From assembly GCA_964384645.1 (NCBI GenBank), contig CAYLKL010000004.1:1-64000 (forward strand): 64,000 bases of DNA. Reading direction: 5' to 3'. A program made the position numbers and the translations under genes. The number at the start of each line of letters is the position of its first letter. The stretch's first letter is position 1. Below, piece after piece: positions 51,057 to 59,062 of the stretch. The notes below the pieces were generated by a model. That model was not told the origin of the DNA. It saw only the letters and a program-made list of their open reading frames with translations, and ran no database searches. This stretch comes from DAORIO01 sp964384645 (lineage in GTDB: Bacteria; Patescibacteriota; Minisyncoccia; Phycocordibacterales; UBA9973).

Positions 51057-51110
51057 TGCTCCCCCTAGTCGACGCGTTCGTTTATCCTGAGCTTGCCGAA
51101 GGAGAACTCT
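51057..51110. repeat. Dispersed intergenic repeat unit
   Basis: CTCCCCCTAGTCGACGCGTTC followed by TATCCTGAGCTTGCCGAAGG, a form of the TCCTTCG..CTCAGGA motif also seen in rnpB (11578) and near 13686. Confidence 0.5.
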
Positions 51111-51163
51111 CAACTGGGTTCAGATTAGAAGGGAAGTAATATTTTTTGAGAATCTGGAAAATA

Positions 51164-51850
51164 CTATGGTTTTCTTGCCACAATAAAGTATGTCCATTTA
51201 TCATAAGCAATATTGTTATAAAATTTAATGTCTACAAAACCTGCTTTAGTTATCAATTCAGACATTTTTCTATCATCAATGTTCCTATTGTCTATATTGT
51301 TAGCATTTACAACACTGGTCTCTAGAAGAGAGTCCCATTCTTTCTGGTATTTGGGTAGTATTTTACTGTCTAAAAATTTCTTCTCAACAACAGTTCTTAA
51401 ATCCCAACCGTCTTCGACTTTTTGATTTGGTCTCCACATTGAAATTGACATAATTCCATCTGAATCAAGTACGCGAAAAACCTCCGAAATATGACTATTA
51501 ATATCTTCAATAAATGGCAATAAGAACATTGACACTACACCATCAAAATAGGCATCCTTGAAAGGCAATTTTGAGGCATCTGTTCTGATAATCTTAATTC
51601 TTCTACTGGGATCTTTTTCTTTAAGTTGATTTAGGGCGTACTCCTCACTATCAACAGCGGTAACTTCTCTATCGGGAACGCTCAAGAGCTCAATTGTTAA
51701 ATTTCCAGAACCTGCTCCAACATCTAAAACTTTTTTCTTTCCCCTCATTTGCTCAAGGTGAAATTCAATCGTCTTTTTATACCAATCAAGTTTGTTTTGA
51801 AAAAAATCGTAGTGCTTATAGTGTTTTTCCCAAAAAGATTTACTCTTCAT
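51164..51850 (-). CDS. SAM-dependent methyltransferase
   Basis: 228 aa from ATG 51850. Class I Rossmann fold: motif I VLDVGAGSGNLT, acidic AVDSEE, DASKLPF, and post-motif II VFRVLDSDGIMSISMW. Resembles small-molecule methyltransferases of the UbiE/type 11 group. The extra 15 upstream codons lie in the promoter. Confidence 0.85.
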   Translation of the reverse strand: MKSKSFWEKHYKHYDFFQNKLDWYKKTIEFHLEQMRGKKKVLDVGAGSGNLTIELLSVPDREVTAVDSEEYALNQLKEKDPSRRIKIIRTDASKLPFKDAYFDGVVSMFLLPFIEDINSHISEVFRVLDSDGIMSISMWRPNQKVEDGWDLRTVVEKKFLDSKILPKYQKEWDSLLETSVVNANNIDNRNIDDRKMSELITKAGFVDIKFYNNIAYDKWTYFIVARKP

Positions 51851-51857
51851 GGAAATT

Positions 51858-51866
51858 ATTATACCA
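51858..51866 (-). promoter_or_regulatory. Extended -10, leaderless
   Basis: Minus strand: TGG-TATAAT, 7 nt before ATG 51850. Confidence 0.7.
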
Positions 51867-51928
51867 AAGTTCTGAACCCTATTTAGGTCATACAAAAAAG
51901 ACCTTGCATGACAAGGTCTTTTTGATTT

Positions 51929-52001
51929 CTCCGAACTTGGGACGATGTTCGAATGGCAATTTTAGAATAATAAAAAGGCTGATCGCGATGCGAACAGCCT
52001 T
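51929..52001. repeat. 73-bp intergenic repeat, copy 2
   Basis: 72 of 73 bases identical to 48339-48411. It begins just after an AAAAAGACCTT/AAGGTCTTTTT hairpin (51893-51924) and contains the terminator for gene 52023-52823. Confidence 0.92.
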
Positions 52002-52022
52002 ATAAAAACTTTTTATCATTTG

Positions 52023-52823
52023 CTACACAGCAACCATTTCCTTAAAAAGAATCGATTTTTCGAATTGACCTTCAAATGGACTGCGGTTTTCCCAGGTACT
52101 AGTAGGTGACTTCATGAAGTATTGATAGAACAGACTTCCATATATTGATCGAGTACCAAACTCAACAATATCATCGTCATCATTCTGTTCGTAATTCTGA
52201 TCGTCATGCATCTTTTTTAGTTCCGCATAAAGTTCTGGATACTTTGCCTTTGCATATGTTTCCCGTACCTTAAGAGCACGTTTTCGTAACTCTTCGTTGC
52301 TACGAGGGTACATTGCGTGAATCTTGCTGCCTAAGTCATTAATCTCATTCATTGTTTTTACCAAATCAGAGATAGCTAAGGTTTCAAGTTTTTCCATAGC
52401 TTCTTCAATAACCAAAACCTGTTTTTCAAGTAAGGGTTGAATTTCAGTAATTACAGCATTGTTTACCTGATGACCATGCTGAAGCGATTCCTTTTTGGCA
52501 TGTGTTTCCAATTTTTCAATGTCTTTCGGTGTTAATCCATTGCGTCTTGAGATTGAATCTGAATTATCATCTTTTTTCATAAAACTTGCATCAGTTTCTA
52601 TCCCATTTCCTGTCATACATTTTAATGTAGCATCGTCGTCAACTTTGTATAGTTTCCAACGCTGAGATATTTCAACCCAGTTTGTACGACTGCCAAACAC
52701 ATCAAGTGTTTGAAGGAATAAAAACTCAATACCTTTGTTCTCAAAGGTGAACCCTCTGAAGATCCAAAGACTCAGACGAGTGTCAAAATACGGTGTGGTT
52801 ATCTGCGAGATAGTGTGTATCAT
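52023..52823 (-). CDS. Hypothetical protein (266 aa)
   Basis: No family recognised. N-terminal part beta-rich with several Trp (LSLWIFRGFTFENKGIEF); middle and C-terminal parts are long helices rich in Glu/Lys (EEAMEKLETLAISDLVKTMN). Possible coiled coil. Structured leader with conserved motif upstream. Confidence 0.65.
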   Translation of the reverse strand: MIHTISQITTPYFDTRLSLWIFRGFTFENKGIEFLFLQTLDVFGSRTNWVEISQRWKLYKVDDDATLKCMTGNGIETDASFMKKDDNSDSISRRNGLTPKDIEKLETHAKKESLQHGHQVNNAVITEIQPLLEKQVLVIEEAMEKLETLAISDLVKTMNEINDLGSKIHAMYPRSNEELRKRALKVRETYAKAKYPELYAELKKMHDDQNYEQNDDDDIVEFGTRSIYGSLFYQYFMKSPTSTWENRSPFEGQFEKSILFKEMVAV

Positions 52824-52959
52824 TTTTATTATTTATTTGTTTTGCATTATTGCTCTATAGAAACCAATAAATGACGTCCAGAGAGCAATACGCAAAAACC
52901 AAATATATCAAAGAAACTATGTCTGTATTTAGCATAACATATTCAATGGTATTTGTCAA
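52824..52959 (-). promoter_or_regulatory. Promoter and structured leader (L1)
   Basis: Minus strand: TTGACA (52959-52954), 17-nt spacer ending TGT, TATGCT (52936-52931). The leader has GTTTCTTTGATATATTTGG and then a TATTGCTCT/AGAGCAATA hairpin. Confidence 0.7.
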
Positions 52960-53079
52960 ATGCTCGCGGTGCAGAACGACCTTAGAACGATCGATTGGGT
53001 GAATGAGTATTAATTCCCGATAACGACACTCAATGAAATTAAGAGCTTATTGGTTTAAGGAATTGAAAAAGTTGAATTA

Positions 53080-53088
53080 TGCTATAGT
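53080..53088 (+). promoter_or_regulatory. Extended -10 of response regulator gene
   Basis: TGC-TATAGT, 18 nt before ATG 53107. Confidence 0.5.
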
Positions 53089-53106
53089 GCTACAAAAGCA
53101 CCTACC

Positions 53107-53517
53107 ATGGAAAATAACCTTAATATCCTTATTGTTGATGATCTTGAACTTGTGCACGAACCAATCGAAAAATTTCTGAAAGACTTTGTTTTTATAAACC
53201 AGAACTGTATCGTTACTAGTGCTTACAACCTCACACAAGCTAAGCGTCTCCTTTTGGATAAAAAGTTTGACCTTGTTATGCTCGATGGCGATGCTGGCGA
53301 TGGCTGGGGGTATGAAATTATTGCAGATATCCTAAACCACAACAGCACTGTAAAAATTGTTTCAAGTTCAAATGATGACGATTTTAACAGTAAAAATGTC
53401 GAAATGGGTTCGCATGCATCTGTAAATAAAATTTGGCTTTATCCTTGGCTTGATGAAAAAAATGAATATAAAATCGAGAAGGGGAAATTGATCAGAGATT
53501 TATTTGCAATGGAATAA
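53107..53517 (+). CDS. Stand-alone response regulator receiver protein
   Basis: 136 aa. A CheY-like receiver: acidic pair in ILIVDDLELVH, phospho-acceptor Asp in LVMLDGDAGDG, Ser in KIVSSSND and Lys in ASVNKIW. No output domain and no histidine kinase gene in the window. Terminator at 53527. Confidence 0.85.
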   Translation: MENNLNILIVDDLELVHEPIEKFLKDFVFINQNCIVTSAYNLTQAKRLLLDKKFDLVMLDGDAGDGWGYEIIADILNHNSTVKIVSSSNDDDFNSKNVEMGSHASVNKIWLYPWLDEKNEYKIEKGKLIRDLFAME

Positions 53518-53526
53518 TCTAAAATA

Positions 53527-53551
53527 AAGGCACTTATCCGAGTGCCTTTTT
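53527..53551 (+). terminator. Intrinsic terminator
   Basis: AAAGGCAC ttatccga GTGCCTTTTT. Confidence 0.8.
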
Positions 53552-53659
53552 CATTTGTTGATATTTACTTACCTTGAATATGTATAAAGTTCGACTGAAA
53601 ATTCGGAACTATCAATTGGGTTCAAATTAAAAGAGATATTGAGTTTTCTAAGATTTTTG

Positions 53660-53757
53660 AGATGGTTCCAATGGTGGCACTTCAGAACTTGTAAAAGAAA
53701 ATCCGCTTCAGTACATGAAGGGATTTCCCCTCCACTGAAGCGGATTGATGTTATACT
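53660..53757. repeat. Terminator plus palindromic unit
   Basis: A unit resembling 48897-48985: TTCCAATGGTGGCACTTCAG, GAACTTGTAAAAGAAAATCC, then AATCCGCTTCAGT/ACTGAAGCGGATT (13-bp terminator of gene 53751). Confidence 0.6.
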
Positions 53758-54044
53758 TTGCAAGAAGAAAGTTTGTAAACATTGGCAAATCCTAGATCGC
53801 CACTGCTATTGTTAAAAACCATCCTCCACGCAGTACTATTATACTTTTCATAAATTTTATAGTAAGAAATAAGTCCAGCCTCTTTCATTAAAGCAAAGTA
53901 CTTATCTATACCTTCTTCTGCATCAACAGATAATTGCTTGGTCGTTGTTGGTGATATACTTTCAAATAAAATTGCATAAGTATATTTTTCTTCCGCAAAC
54001 ATTTCGTCAAGTCTTTCTTGGGCAATATTTTTATGATCTCCCAT
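53751..54044 (-). CDS. Hypothetical protein (97 aa)
   Basis: No family recognised. Helical N-terminus (IAQERLDEMFAEEKYTYAIL), then VDAEEGIDKYFALMKEAGLI and a strand-like end. Structured leader upstream. Shares its 3' unit with gene 48989-49393. Confidence 0.6.
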   Translation of the reverse strand: MGDHKNIAQERLDEMFAEEKYTYAILFESISPTTTKQLSVDAEEGIDKYFALMKEAGLISYYKIYEKYNSTAWRMVFNNSSGDLGFANVYKLSSCKV

Positions 54045-54192
54045 AATCTTGATTTAATTGTTAGTTATTTAGTGAATTATCTAAACTCTCTAGTAAGAGC
54101 AAAGATAATCCACTAAATACAATTAAATAAATCAAAATATCAAAGAACCATATTACTTTGTACAATATAGCATATTAGAGCCTATTTGTCAA
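54045..54192 (-). promoter_or_regulatory. Promoter and structured leader (L2)
   Basis: Minus strand: TTGACA (54192-54187), 17-nt spacer ending TGC, TATATT (54169-54164). The leader has GGTTCTTTGATATTTTGAT and a stem TTTAGTGGATTATCT with AGATAATTCACTAAA. Confidence 0.7.
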
Positions 54193-54259
54193 TATTAGCT
54201 CCCCATAGTGGACGAGTTCAGAACTTTGAATTGGGTGAGTATTGAGAAAGAGTTAAATT

Positions 54260-54904
54260 CTATTGGAGATATCTTTTTAGACCCGCTGGAACAACTGGTG
54301 TAAAATCTTTTTTTATAACTTCTCTAATCGCCTCTTTTACCTTCTCATCTTGAGCAAGGGCAAGGTATTCTTCTGCAGAAAGTTCTCCAACATATTCGTC
54401 ACCGAGAAATTCATATTCTGGAATCATTTCCCAATCATATGATTCTATTATCTCAATAACATCAACTGGTTTTACTTCTTTGTCTGTAATCCATTCTGTA
54501 GATTTGATCCACTTTCCTATTTCAAAATCTTCCCTTGCAACTTCATAAAAGTCTTTTCCTGACAGAACATAGATATATCCTTTTAATTTTGCCCCAAGAA
54601 GTATCTTATGGTTGCCGTTAATAAGTCTATGGTATACAGAGGTTCCGTATTTTTCTTTTGTTTGTTGATATAACTCTGTTGGCTCATAACAAAAAGCATT
54701 TGATGGTTTATCCGAAGCATAAATAACTGGTATTCCGTATTCGTGAACACCATATGCTCCCAAAACACGGTTATGTTGAGGATTTAGACTTTCCAATTTC
54801 TTTCCACTTGAATGAAAAAGAAATTCTTTTTGACACTGAACAACGCTGGATATCTTAAACTCCTCTTCACTGTATGACTTTATTGGTATTGGAAAATGTG
54901 ACAT
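54260..54904 (-). CDS. Hypothetical protein, ART-like start
   Basis: 214 aa from ATG 54904. The first part, FLFHSSGKKLESLNPQ and PVIYASDKPSNAFCYEP, looks like the H-S/T and F/YAS motifs of ADP-ribosyltransferase-like folds. The rest is helical and acidic (VDVIEIIESYDWEMIPEYEF). The link is tentative and the active-site Glu is not located. The start follows an extended -10 by 7 nt. Confidence 0.6.
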   Translation of the reverse strand: MSHFPIPIKSYSEEEFKISSVVQCQKEFLFHSSGKKLESLNPQHNRVLGAYGVHEYGIPVIYASDKPSNAFCYEPTELYQQTKEKYGTSVYHRLINGNHKILLGAKLKGYIYVLSGKDFYEVAREDFEIGKWIKSTEWITDKEVKPVDVIEIIESYDWEMIPEYEFLGDEYVGELSAEEYLALAQDEKVKEAIREVIKKDFTPVVPAGLKRYLQ

Positions 54905-54911
54905 ACCTTCA

Positions 54912-54920
54912 AGTATAACA
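54912..54920 (-). promoter_or_regulatory. Extended -10, leaderless
   Basis: Minus strand: TGT-TATACT, 7 nt before ATG 54904. Confidence 0.65.
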
Positions 54921-54982
54921 AATAGTTCTAAACCCTGTCTGGGTATCAAAAAATACGTTGCAAAATAAAGCTTAAAAAAGGG

Positions 54983-55054
54983 CTCCGGAGATAGGGATCG
55001 AACCTATGACCTTACGATTAACAGTCGTTTGCTCTACCGCTGAGCTACTCCGGA
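54983..55054 (-). tRNA. tRNA-Asn (GTT)
   Basis: 72-nt cloverleaf read on the minus strand: acceptor TCCGGAG/CTCCGGA, D-arm GTAGCTCAGCGGTAGAGC, anticodon loop CTGTTAATC with GTT, T-arm AGGTTCGATCCCT, discriminator G. CCA is not encoded; a T-run follows. Lies at the right edge of the accessory region. Confidence 0.96.
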
Positions 55055-55115
55055 AAATATTCGTTATTTACGAATAGAATCATACTAGCAAAAAAATGAT
55101 AATATGAAAAGACTT

Positions 55116-55352
55116 ATGGGCTATATAAAAGTAAAGGCATGGCCGGGGTTTTCCAAGGAAAAAATTAGCCGTCTAGCAGAAGATCGATTTGAAATATGGA
55201 TGAGGGAGGAGGCTCATATGGGGCAGGCGAATGCTCGGTTACTTGTTATTTTGGCAAAAGAATTGAATGTTCCAAAAAGCCAGATTAGGATGATAAATGG
55301 GCATAAAAAACAATCGAAATTATTTTATGTCAATGAGAGCGAGAAAAAATGA
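55116..55352 (+). CDS. DUF167 (YggU-like) protein
   Basis: 78 aa from ATG 55116. The frame also opens at ATG 55104, but TGA-TAATAT (55097-55105) overlaps that codon, so 55116 fits the leaderless rule better and matches the DUF167 start (IKVKAWPGFSKEKI). ANARLLVILAKELNVPKSQI is the family's core helix. Function unknown. Confidence 0.82.
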   Translation: MGYIKVKAWPGFSKEKISRLAEDRFEIWMREEAHMGQANARLLVILAKELNVPKSQIRMINGHKKQSKLFYVNESEKK

Positions 55353-55355
55353 AAG

Positions 55356-55364
55356 TGATATAAT
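55356..55364 (+). promoter_or_regulatory. Extended -10 of hpf, leaderless
   Basis: TGA-TATAAT, 6 nt before ATG 55371. It overlaps the 3' side of the DUF167 stop. Confidence 0.72.
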
Positions 55365-55370
55365 TAACAT

Positions 55371-55760
55371 ATGAACTTACAAATAAAAGGTACAGGGATT
55401 GAACTAACTCCAGAAATTAAAAATTATATTACTAACAAGCTAGAAACAGCTGGTCGTATGATGGACAAACCTGAATCAGAATCTTTGTTTCAGGTAGAAG
55501 TTGGAATGGACACAAAGCGTCATAAGAATGGAGAAATATATCGAGCTGAATGTAATGCAAGATCTGCGGATAAAAAAATAAGATCTGTTTCTCAAAAAGA
55601 CGACATGTACGCAGCCATTGATGACATGAAAGATGACGTGGAGAGACAATTGAAAGAATTGAAAGATAGAAAAGAGGGGCTATTTAGAAGAGGCGCAAGA
55701 AGTGTAAAGAAAATGCTTAAAGGTTTATCTAGTAGAAATCCATTTACTTCAAAGTACTAG
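55371..55760 (+). CDS. hpf: Ribosome hibernation promoting factor
   Basis: 129 aa, short HPF/RaiA form. NLQIKGTGIELTPEIKNYI starts the beta-alpha-beta-beta-beta-alpha fold, and the second helix DDMYAAIDDMKDDVERQLKE is typical. Binds the 30S decoding centre in starvation. The basic C-terminal tail is short, without the long dimerisation domain. Confidence 0.9.
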   Translation: MNLQIKGTGIELTPEIKNYITNKLETAGRMMDKPESESLFQVEVGMDTKRHKNGEIYRAECNARSADKKIRSVSQKDDMYAAIDDMKDDVERQLKELKDRKEGLFRRGARSVKKMLKGLSSRNPFTSKY

Positions 55761-55768
55761 ATCTAAAA

Positions 55769-55796
55769 TTGACATTTTGTGTTTTTGTAATATAAT
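55769..55796 (+). promoter_or_regulatory. Promoter of 55822 gene
   Basis: TTGACA (55769-55774), 16-nt spacer, TATAAT (55791-55796). Confidence 0.75.
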
Positions 55797-55821
55797 TTCA
55801 AAAAATTAAAACAAAATATAA

Positions 55822-56397
55822 ATGATGAGAAGTAAAAATAATATTGGAAGCATTGTTGGGTCTAGAAATCCAGATGCAATACTTGATACCGATATTAATC
55901 TACTATCGGTCAAATTTTTAAAGCGTATAGAGAATTGCGGAATATCCTACGATGAAGTCAAAGATTTTTTCGAAAGAAGCTGGGGATCGAATGCCTTGGT
56001 TTTGATTTGGAACACAAGAGAGCCAGGTTTTAAAATGAATGAAGAAACCTTTATCAAGTATAGTAGAATTGCGGAAGCTAGTGGGAGAAGTGTTCCATAC
56101 AATTTAAATAAGGCGATTAACCCAAAGAATCATTTCAAGGTTTACTTAAATTTCAAAAGTGTACCAGAAAAAAATAAACCAATCTCTCGTGTGGTTCAAT
56201 TGGTTGTTGAAATGGAGCCTAAAAGCAATCATCCACAATATAAAATCCCAGAAGATGTAACTGGGATGGAATATATTGAGGTGCGAGGTAAAGGATTTAC
56301 CGCTTTTGATAAAATAAAATTAGGTACATTTCTCGCTTCGTTTGAAAAAAATAGTGCTATTAAAAATTTGTTAAAAGAGCATCTTGTTATTTTTTAG
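55822..56397 (+). CDS. Hypothetical protein (191 aa)
   Basis: No family recognised. Cytoplasmic, mixed alpha/beta (INLLSVKFLKRIENCGISYD, VVQLVVEMEPKSNHPQYKIP). Two adjacent ATGs (55822, 55825) could start it. Followed by a terminator at 56410. Confidence 0.68.
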   Translation: MMRSKNNIGSIVGSRNPDAILDTDINLLSVKFLKRIENCGISYDEVKDFFERSWGSNALVLIWNTREPGFKMNEETFIKYSRIAEASGRSVPYNLNKAINPKNHFKVYLNFKSVPEKNKPISRVVQLVVEMEPKSNHPQYKIPEDVTGMEYIEVRGKGFTAFDKIKLGTFLASFEKNSAIKNLLKEHLVIF

Positions 56398-56409
56398 TTA
56401 GTTAAATTT

Positions 56410-56437
56410 AAAAGCGTAACCAATGGTTATGCTTTTT
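56410..56437. terminator. Bidirectional terminator
   Basis: AAAAGCGTAACC aat GGTTATGCTTTTT (one G-T pair) between convergent genes ending at 56397 and 56436. Confidence 0.8.
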
Positions 56438-57257
56438 ATTTTTTGTATTCAATTTCTTTTCCACCCTCAGGTATAACTTTTTTGATTATGAATTTTCCAT
56501 CTACAAATTCTGCGTCGGTGACCTTAAATCTCTTTGCGGATTCATTAAAGAAATATACCCCCGGATATCCAAGATATGCGCGGTATTTTCTCCAACACTC
56601 GTCGTCTTTTGATAAATCAAGCTCACCGTCTTCTTTTTTTATTTTCTTTGTATATGTTGCCACGTTGTGATCTTGTTCTGTCGGTTTTATTTCTTGATTT
56701 AGTATTTGTTCTAAGTTATCTACTAACAAATCTGCGCCGTGCTCAAAAAGAATACCCCCTAAGTCTATTTTTCGCATATCAGGATGTATCTCAAACTCAT
56801 CTTGAATTAGTATTGGACCGTGATCCATTTCTTCATCTAGTATCATAAGCGTTACTCCGGTGACAGAGTCATTGTTTAGAAAAGGATACTCAAGTGGAGC
56901 TGTTCCTCTGTATTTAGGTAAAAGAGATGGGTGAATATTTATTGTTCCAAAAGAGGGAATTGATAAAACTTCTTTTGGTAGTATTTTTCCGTAAGACACA
57001 ATTAAAAATAAATCAGGTTTTTCTTTTAATAACTCGCCAATAAACAGCGCGTCTAATTTATCAGGTTTAAGTGTTTTTATGTTTGAGCTCTTTGCCGTAG
57101 TGGCTACTACATTTTCTTTTAGAATTTGCCCTCGTCCTGAAGGTGCATCATTTTTTGTTACAACAATATCAACAACAAGACCTCTATCTAGAAGTCTTTT
57201 TAATGCAATATTTCCATATGGCCCAGAGCCAAAAAATACGATATTAGTTTTTGTCAT
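56436..57257 (-). CDS. fmt: Methionyl-tRNA formyltransferase
   Basis: Formylates initiator Met-tRNA; 273 aa from ATG 57257. KTNIVFFGSGPYGNIALKRL at the N-terminus, the catalytic INIHPSLLPKYRGTAPLEYP, and a C-terminal OB-like part (YRAYLGYPGVYFF). It overlaps the 3' end of def by 14 nt; the 20 upstream codons of the open frame belong to def. Last gene of lepB-hisS-def-fmt. Confidence 0.95.
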   Translation of the reverse strand: MTKTNIVFFGSGPYGNIALKRLLDRGLVVDIVVTKNDAPSGRGQILKENVVATTAKSSNIKTLKPDKLDALFIGELLKEKPDLFLIVSYGKILPKEVLSIPSFGTINIHPSLLPKYRGTAPLEYPFLNNDSVTGVTLMILDEEMDHGPILIQDEFEIHPDMRKIDLGGILFEHGADLLVDNLEQILNQEIKPTEQDHNVATYTKKIKKEDGELDLSKDDECWRKYRAYLGYPGVYFFNESAKRFKVTDAEFVDGKFIIKKVIPEGGKEIEYKK

Positions 57258-57750
57258 TTTTTTCTGGTAGCATTTCGCGAATATTTTCCGCCGTGTCGAT
57301 AAAAAGTATTCCATTTAGGTGATCTGTTTCGTGTTGAAAAATTTGAGCCATAAGACCAGTTCCTGTTTCAATAAATTTTTCACCAAGTTCATTCTGGGCT
57401 TCAACTGTTACGCGAGAGGATCTTTTTACAGTTCCGTATAGCCACCTAACAGAAAGACACCCTTCTTCCATTTTCTTTTTGTCTTTTGATTTGAATGTTA
57501 TTGTTGGATTAATAAAAACTTTATCTTCTTGGTTTTTTCCTTCAGGTAAAACTTTTCTAGAAACAATATAAATTCTTTTTGAAATTCCGATTTGAGGTGC
57601 CGCAATAGCGACTCCATCATGTTGAGAGTCTAAAGATTCTTTCATGTCAGAAATTATTTTATTTAACTCTTTTTGATTGAATTCTTTTTGAGAAACCTCT
57701 TCAGCTTTTTTTCGTAGAACAGAATTTTCGTTTTGTACTATTTCCGCCAT
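57244..57750 (-). CDS. def: Peptide deformylase
   Basis: Removes the N-formyl group from new proteins; 168 aa. Motif 1 GVAIAAPQIGI, motif 2 EEGCLSV (with RWLYG instead of the usual P-G-V-Y-G), motif 3 QHETDHLNG with zinc ligands. Overlaps fmt, its pathway partner. Confidence 0.95.
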   Translation of the reverse strand: MAEIVQNENSVLRKKAEEVSQKEFNQKELNKIISDMKESLDSQHDGVAIAAPQIGISKRIYIVSRKVLPEGKNQEDKVFINPTITFKSKDKKKMEEGCLSVRWLYGTVKRSSRVTVEAQNELGEKFIETGTGLMAQIFQHETDHLNGILFIDTAENIREMLPEKNDKN

Positions 57751-57757
57751 AAAAATT

Positions 57758-59059
57758 TTACAAGTTCTTTATGTATTCAGCCAAATCTTCAAGCTTTACT
57801 GTTTCTTGAGAGAATTTTTTCATATCTTTAACAATAACAGTTTTGTCGATTGATTCTTTTTGTCCAAATATAATTGTGTAAGGAATACCAAGTTTTTCGG
57901 CAACACCAAGTTGTGAAGCAAGAGAATCTTTTGAAAGAGATTGTTGTATCGGTATGTGAGCTTTTCGAAGTATTTCGATTACATTTAAACTTTTTAGTTT
58001 TGCATCCATTCCAAGTTGAACAAAATAAACTTTTGGTTTTTTGATAATTCTTGGCATTGGTTTTTTGTACCACTCTTGTTCGATTATTCTGTCTACGCCG
58101 ATAGATCCACCAACTGAAAAAATATCTTTTTTATTTCCAAGTTCTTTTGCTAGGTAGTCGTATCTTCCACCTCCTGCAAGTGTTAGTGGTGCTGAACCAT
58201 CTTCTTTTGATTCTTCCATTATTTCAAAAACAGTGTGAGTGTAATATGAAAGTCCACGAACTAAACATTTGTTCATTCGGTAAGGTATGCCCATTTCTTC
58301 TAGGTACTCGAGTACTTCTTTTAAGTGTTTTTTTGCTTCAGGAGTTAGAAATGAAACTGGATCTGGGGCCATTTGATTTATCTCGATCGTTTTTGGTTCT
58401 TTTGAATCCAAAATTCTCATCGGGTTTGTTTTTAGTCTTTCTCTGTCGATCGGTGGTAGATCTGAAAGGTGCTTTTTGTAGAAATTTGTAAGTTCTTTTA
58501 CATAAGCTGGTCTTGAGTTTTTGTCACCAACCGAATTTATATCTACAACCAAATTCTTAGAGCCACATTCTTCAAGAATAGTCATTAGAACTTTAATTAT
58601 CAATGCGTCGATAATACTTTTGTCACTTCCAAGAGCGTCGACGTCAAATTGCCAGAATTGGCGGTAACGTCCACGTTGTGGATTGTCGTGTCTGAAGACT
58701 GGACCTGAGTGATATTTCATAACAGGTTGTGGAAGAGACTGCCATCCATTTTCTATATAAGCACGCATAATTCCAGCGGTAAGTTCAGGTCGAAGAGCAA
58801 GGTCGTCTTTGCCTTTTGATTTAATTTTGTACATTTCTTTCTCGATAATGTCAGTACCTGCACCAATTGAAGATGTGTAGATTTCACTATTTTCAATCAT
58901 CGGTGTCTCTACAGGTGAGAATCCATAGTAGATTGCTATTTCTTGAGCTTTTTCAAAAAAACCTTGATACAGATAATATTGTTCATTTTCAATATCTCGA
59001 GTTCCCTTGGGTTTTAGGGGAGTTTCTTTCTTTGCTACTTTTTTTATTTCTTTTTTCAT
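57758..59059 (-). CDS. hisS: Histidyl-tRNA synthetase
   Basis: 433 aa class II synthetase. Motif 2 FRHDNPQRGRYRQFWQFDVD, the histidine loops (GLSYYTHTVFEI, LAGGGRYDYLAKELG) and a C-terminal anticodon-binding domain (KVYFVQLGMDAKLKSLNVIE). The N-terminus has an extra Lys-rich stretch (MKKEIKKVAKKETPLKPKG). 7 nt from def, 3 nt from lepB. Confidence 0.96.
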   Translation of the reverse strand: MKKEIKKVAKKETPLKPKGTRDIENEQYYLYQGFFEKAQEIAIYYGFSPVETPMIENSEIYTSSIGAGTDIIEKEMYKIKSKGKDDLALRPELTAGIMRAYIENGWQSLPQPVMKYHSGPVFRHDNPQRGRYRQFWQFDVDALGSDKSIIDALIIKVLMTILEECGSKNLVVDINSVGDKNSRPAYVKELTNFYKKHLSDLPPIDRERLKTNPMRILDSKEPKTIEINQMAPDPVSFLTPEAKKHLKEVLEYLEEMGIPYRMNKCLVRGLSYYTHTVFEIMEESKEDGSAPLTLAGGGRYDYLAKELGNKKDIFSVGGSIGVDRIIEQEWYKKPMPRIIKKPKVYFVQLGMDAKLKSLNVIEILRKAHIPIQQSLSKDSLASQLGVAEKLGIPYTIIFGQKESIDKTVIVKDMKKFSQETVKLEDLAEYIKNL

Positions 59060-59062
59060 AAT

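Noticed and set aside
53569..53763. 64-codon minus-strand ORF
   Set aside because: It covers an intergenic repeat and terminator unit and lacks a promoter.
48339..54215. True integron attC sites
   Set aside because: The palindromic units do not show the paired RYYYAAC/GTTRRRY core in attC order and no integrase is present. Kept only as an analogy.
45269..55054. Integrative element using tRNA-Asn as attachment site
   Set aside because: No integrase and no direct repeat of the tRNA 3' end was found at the left side.
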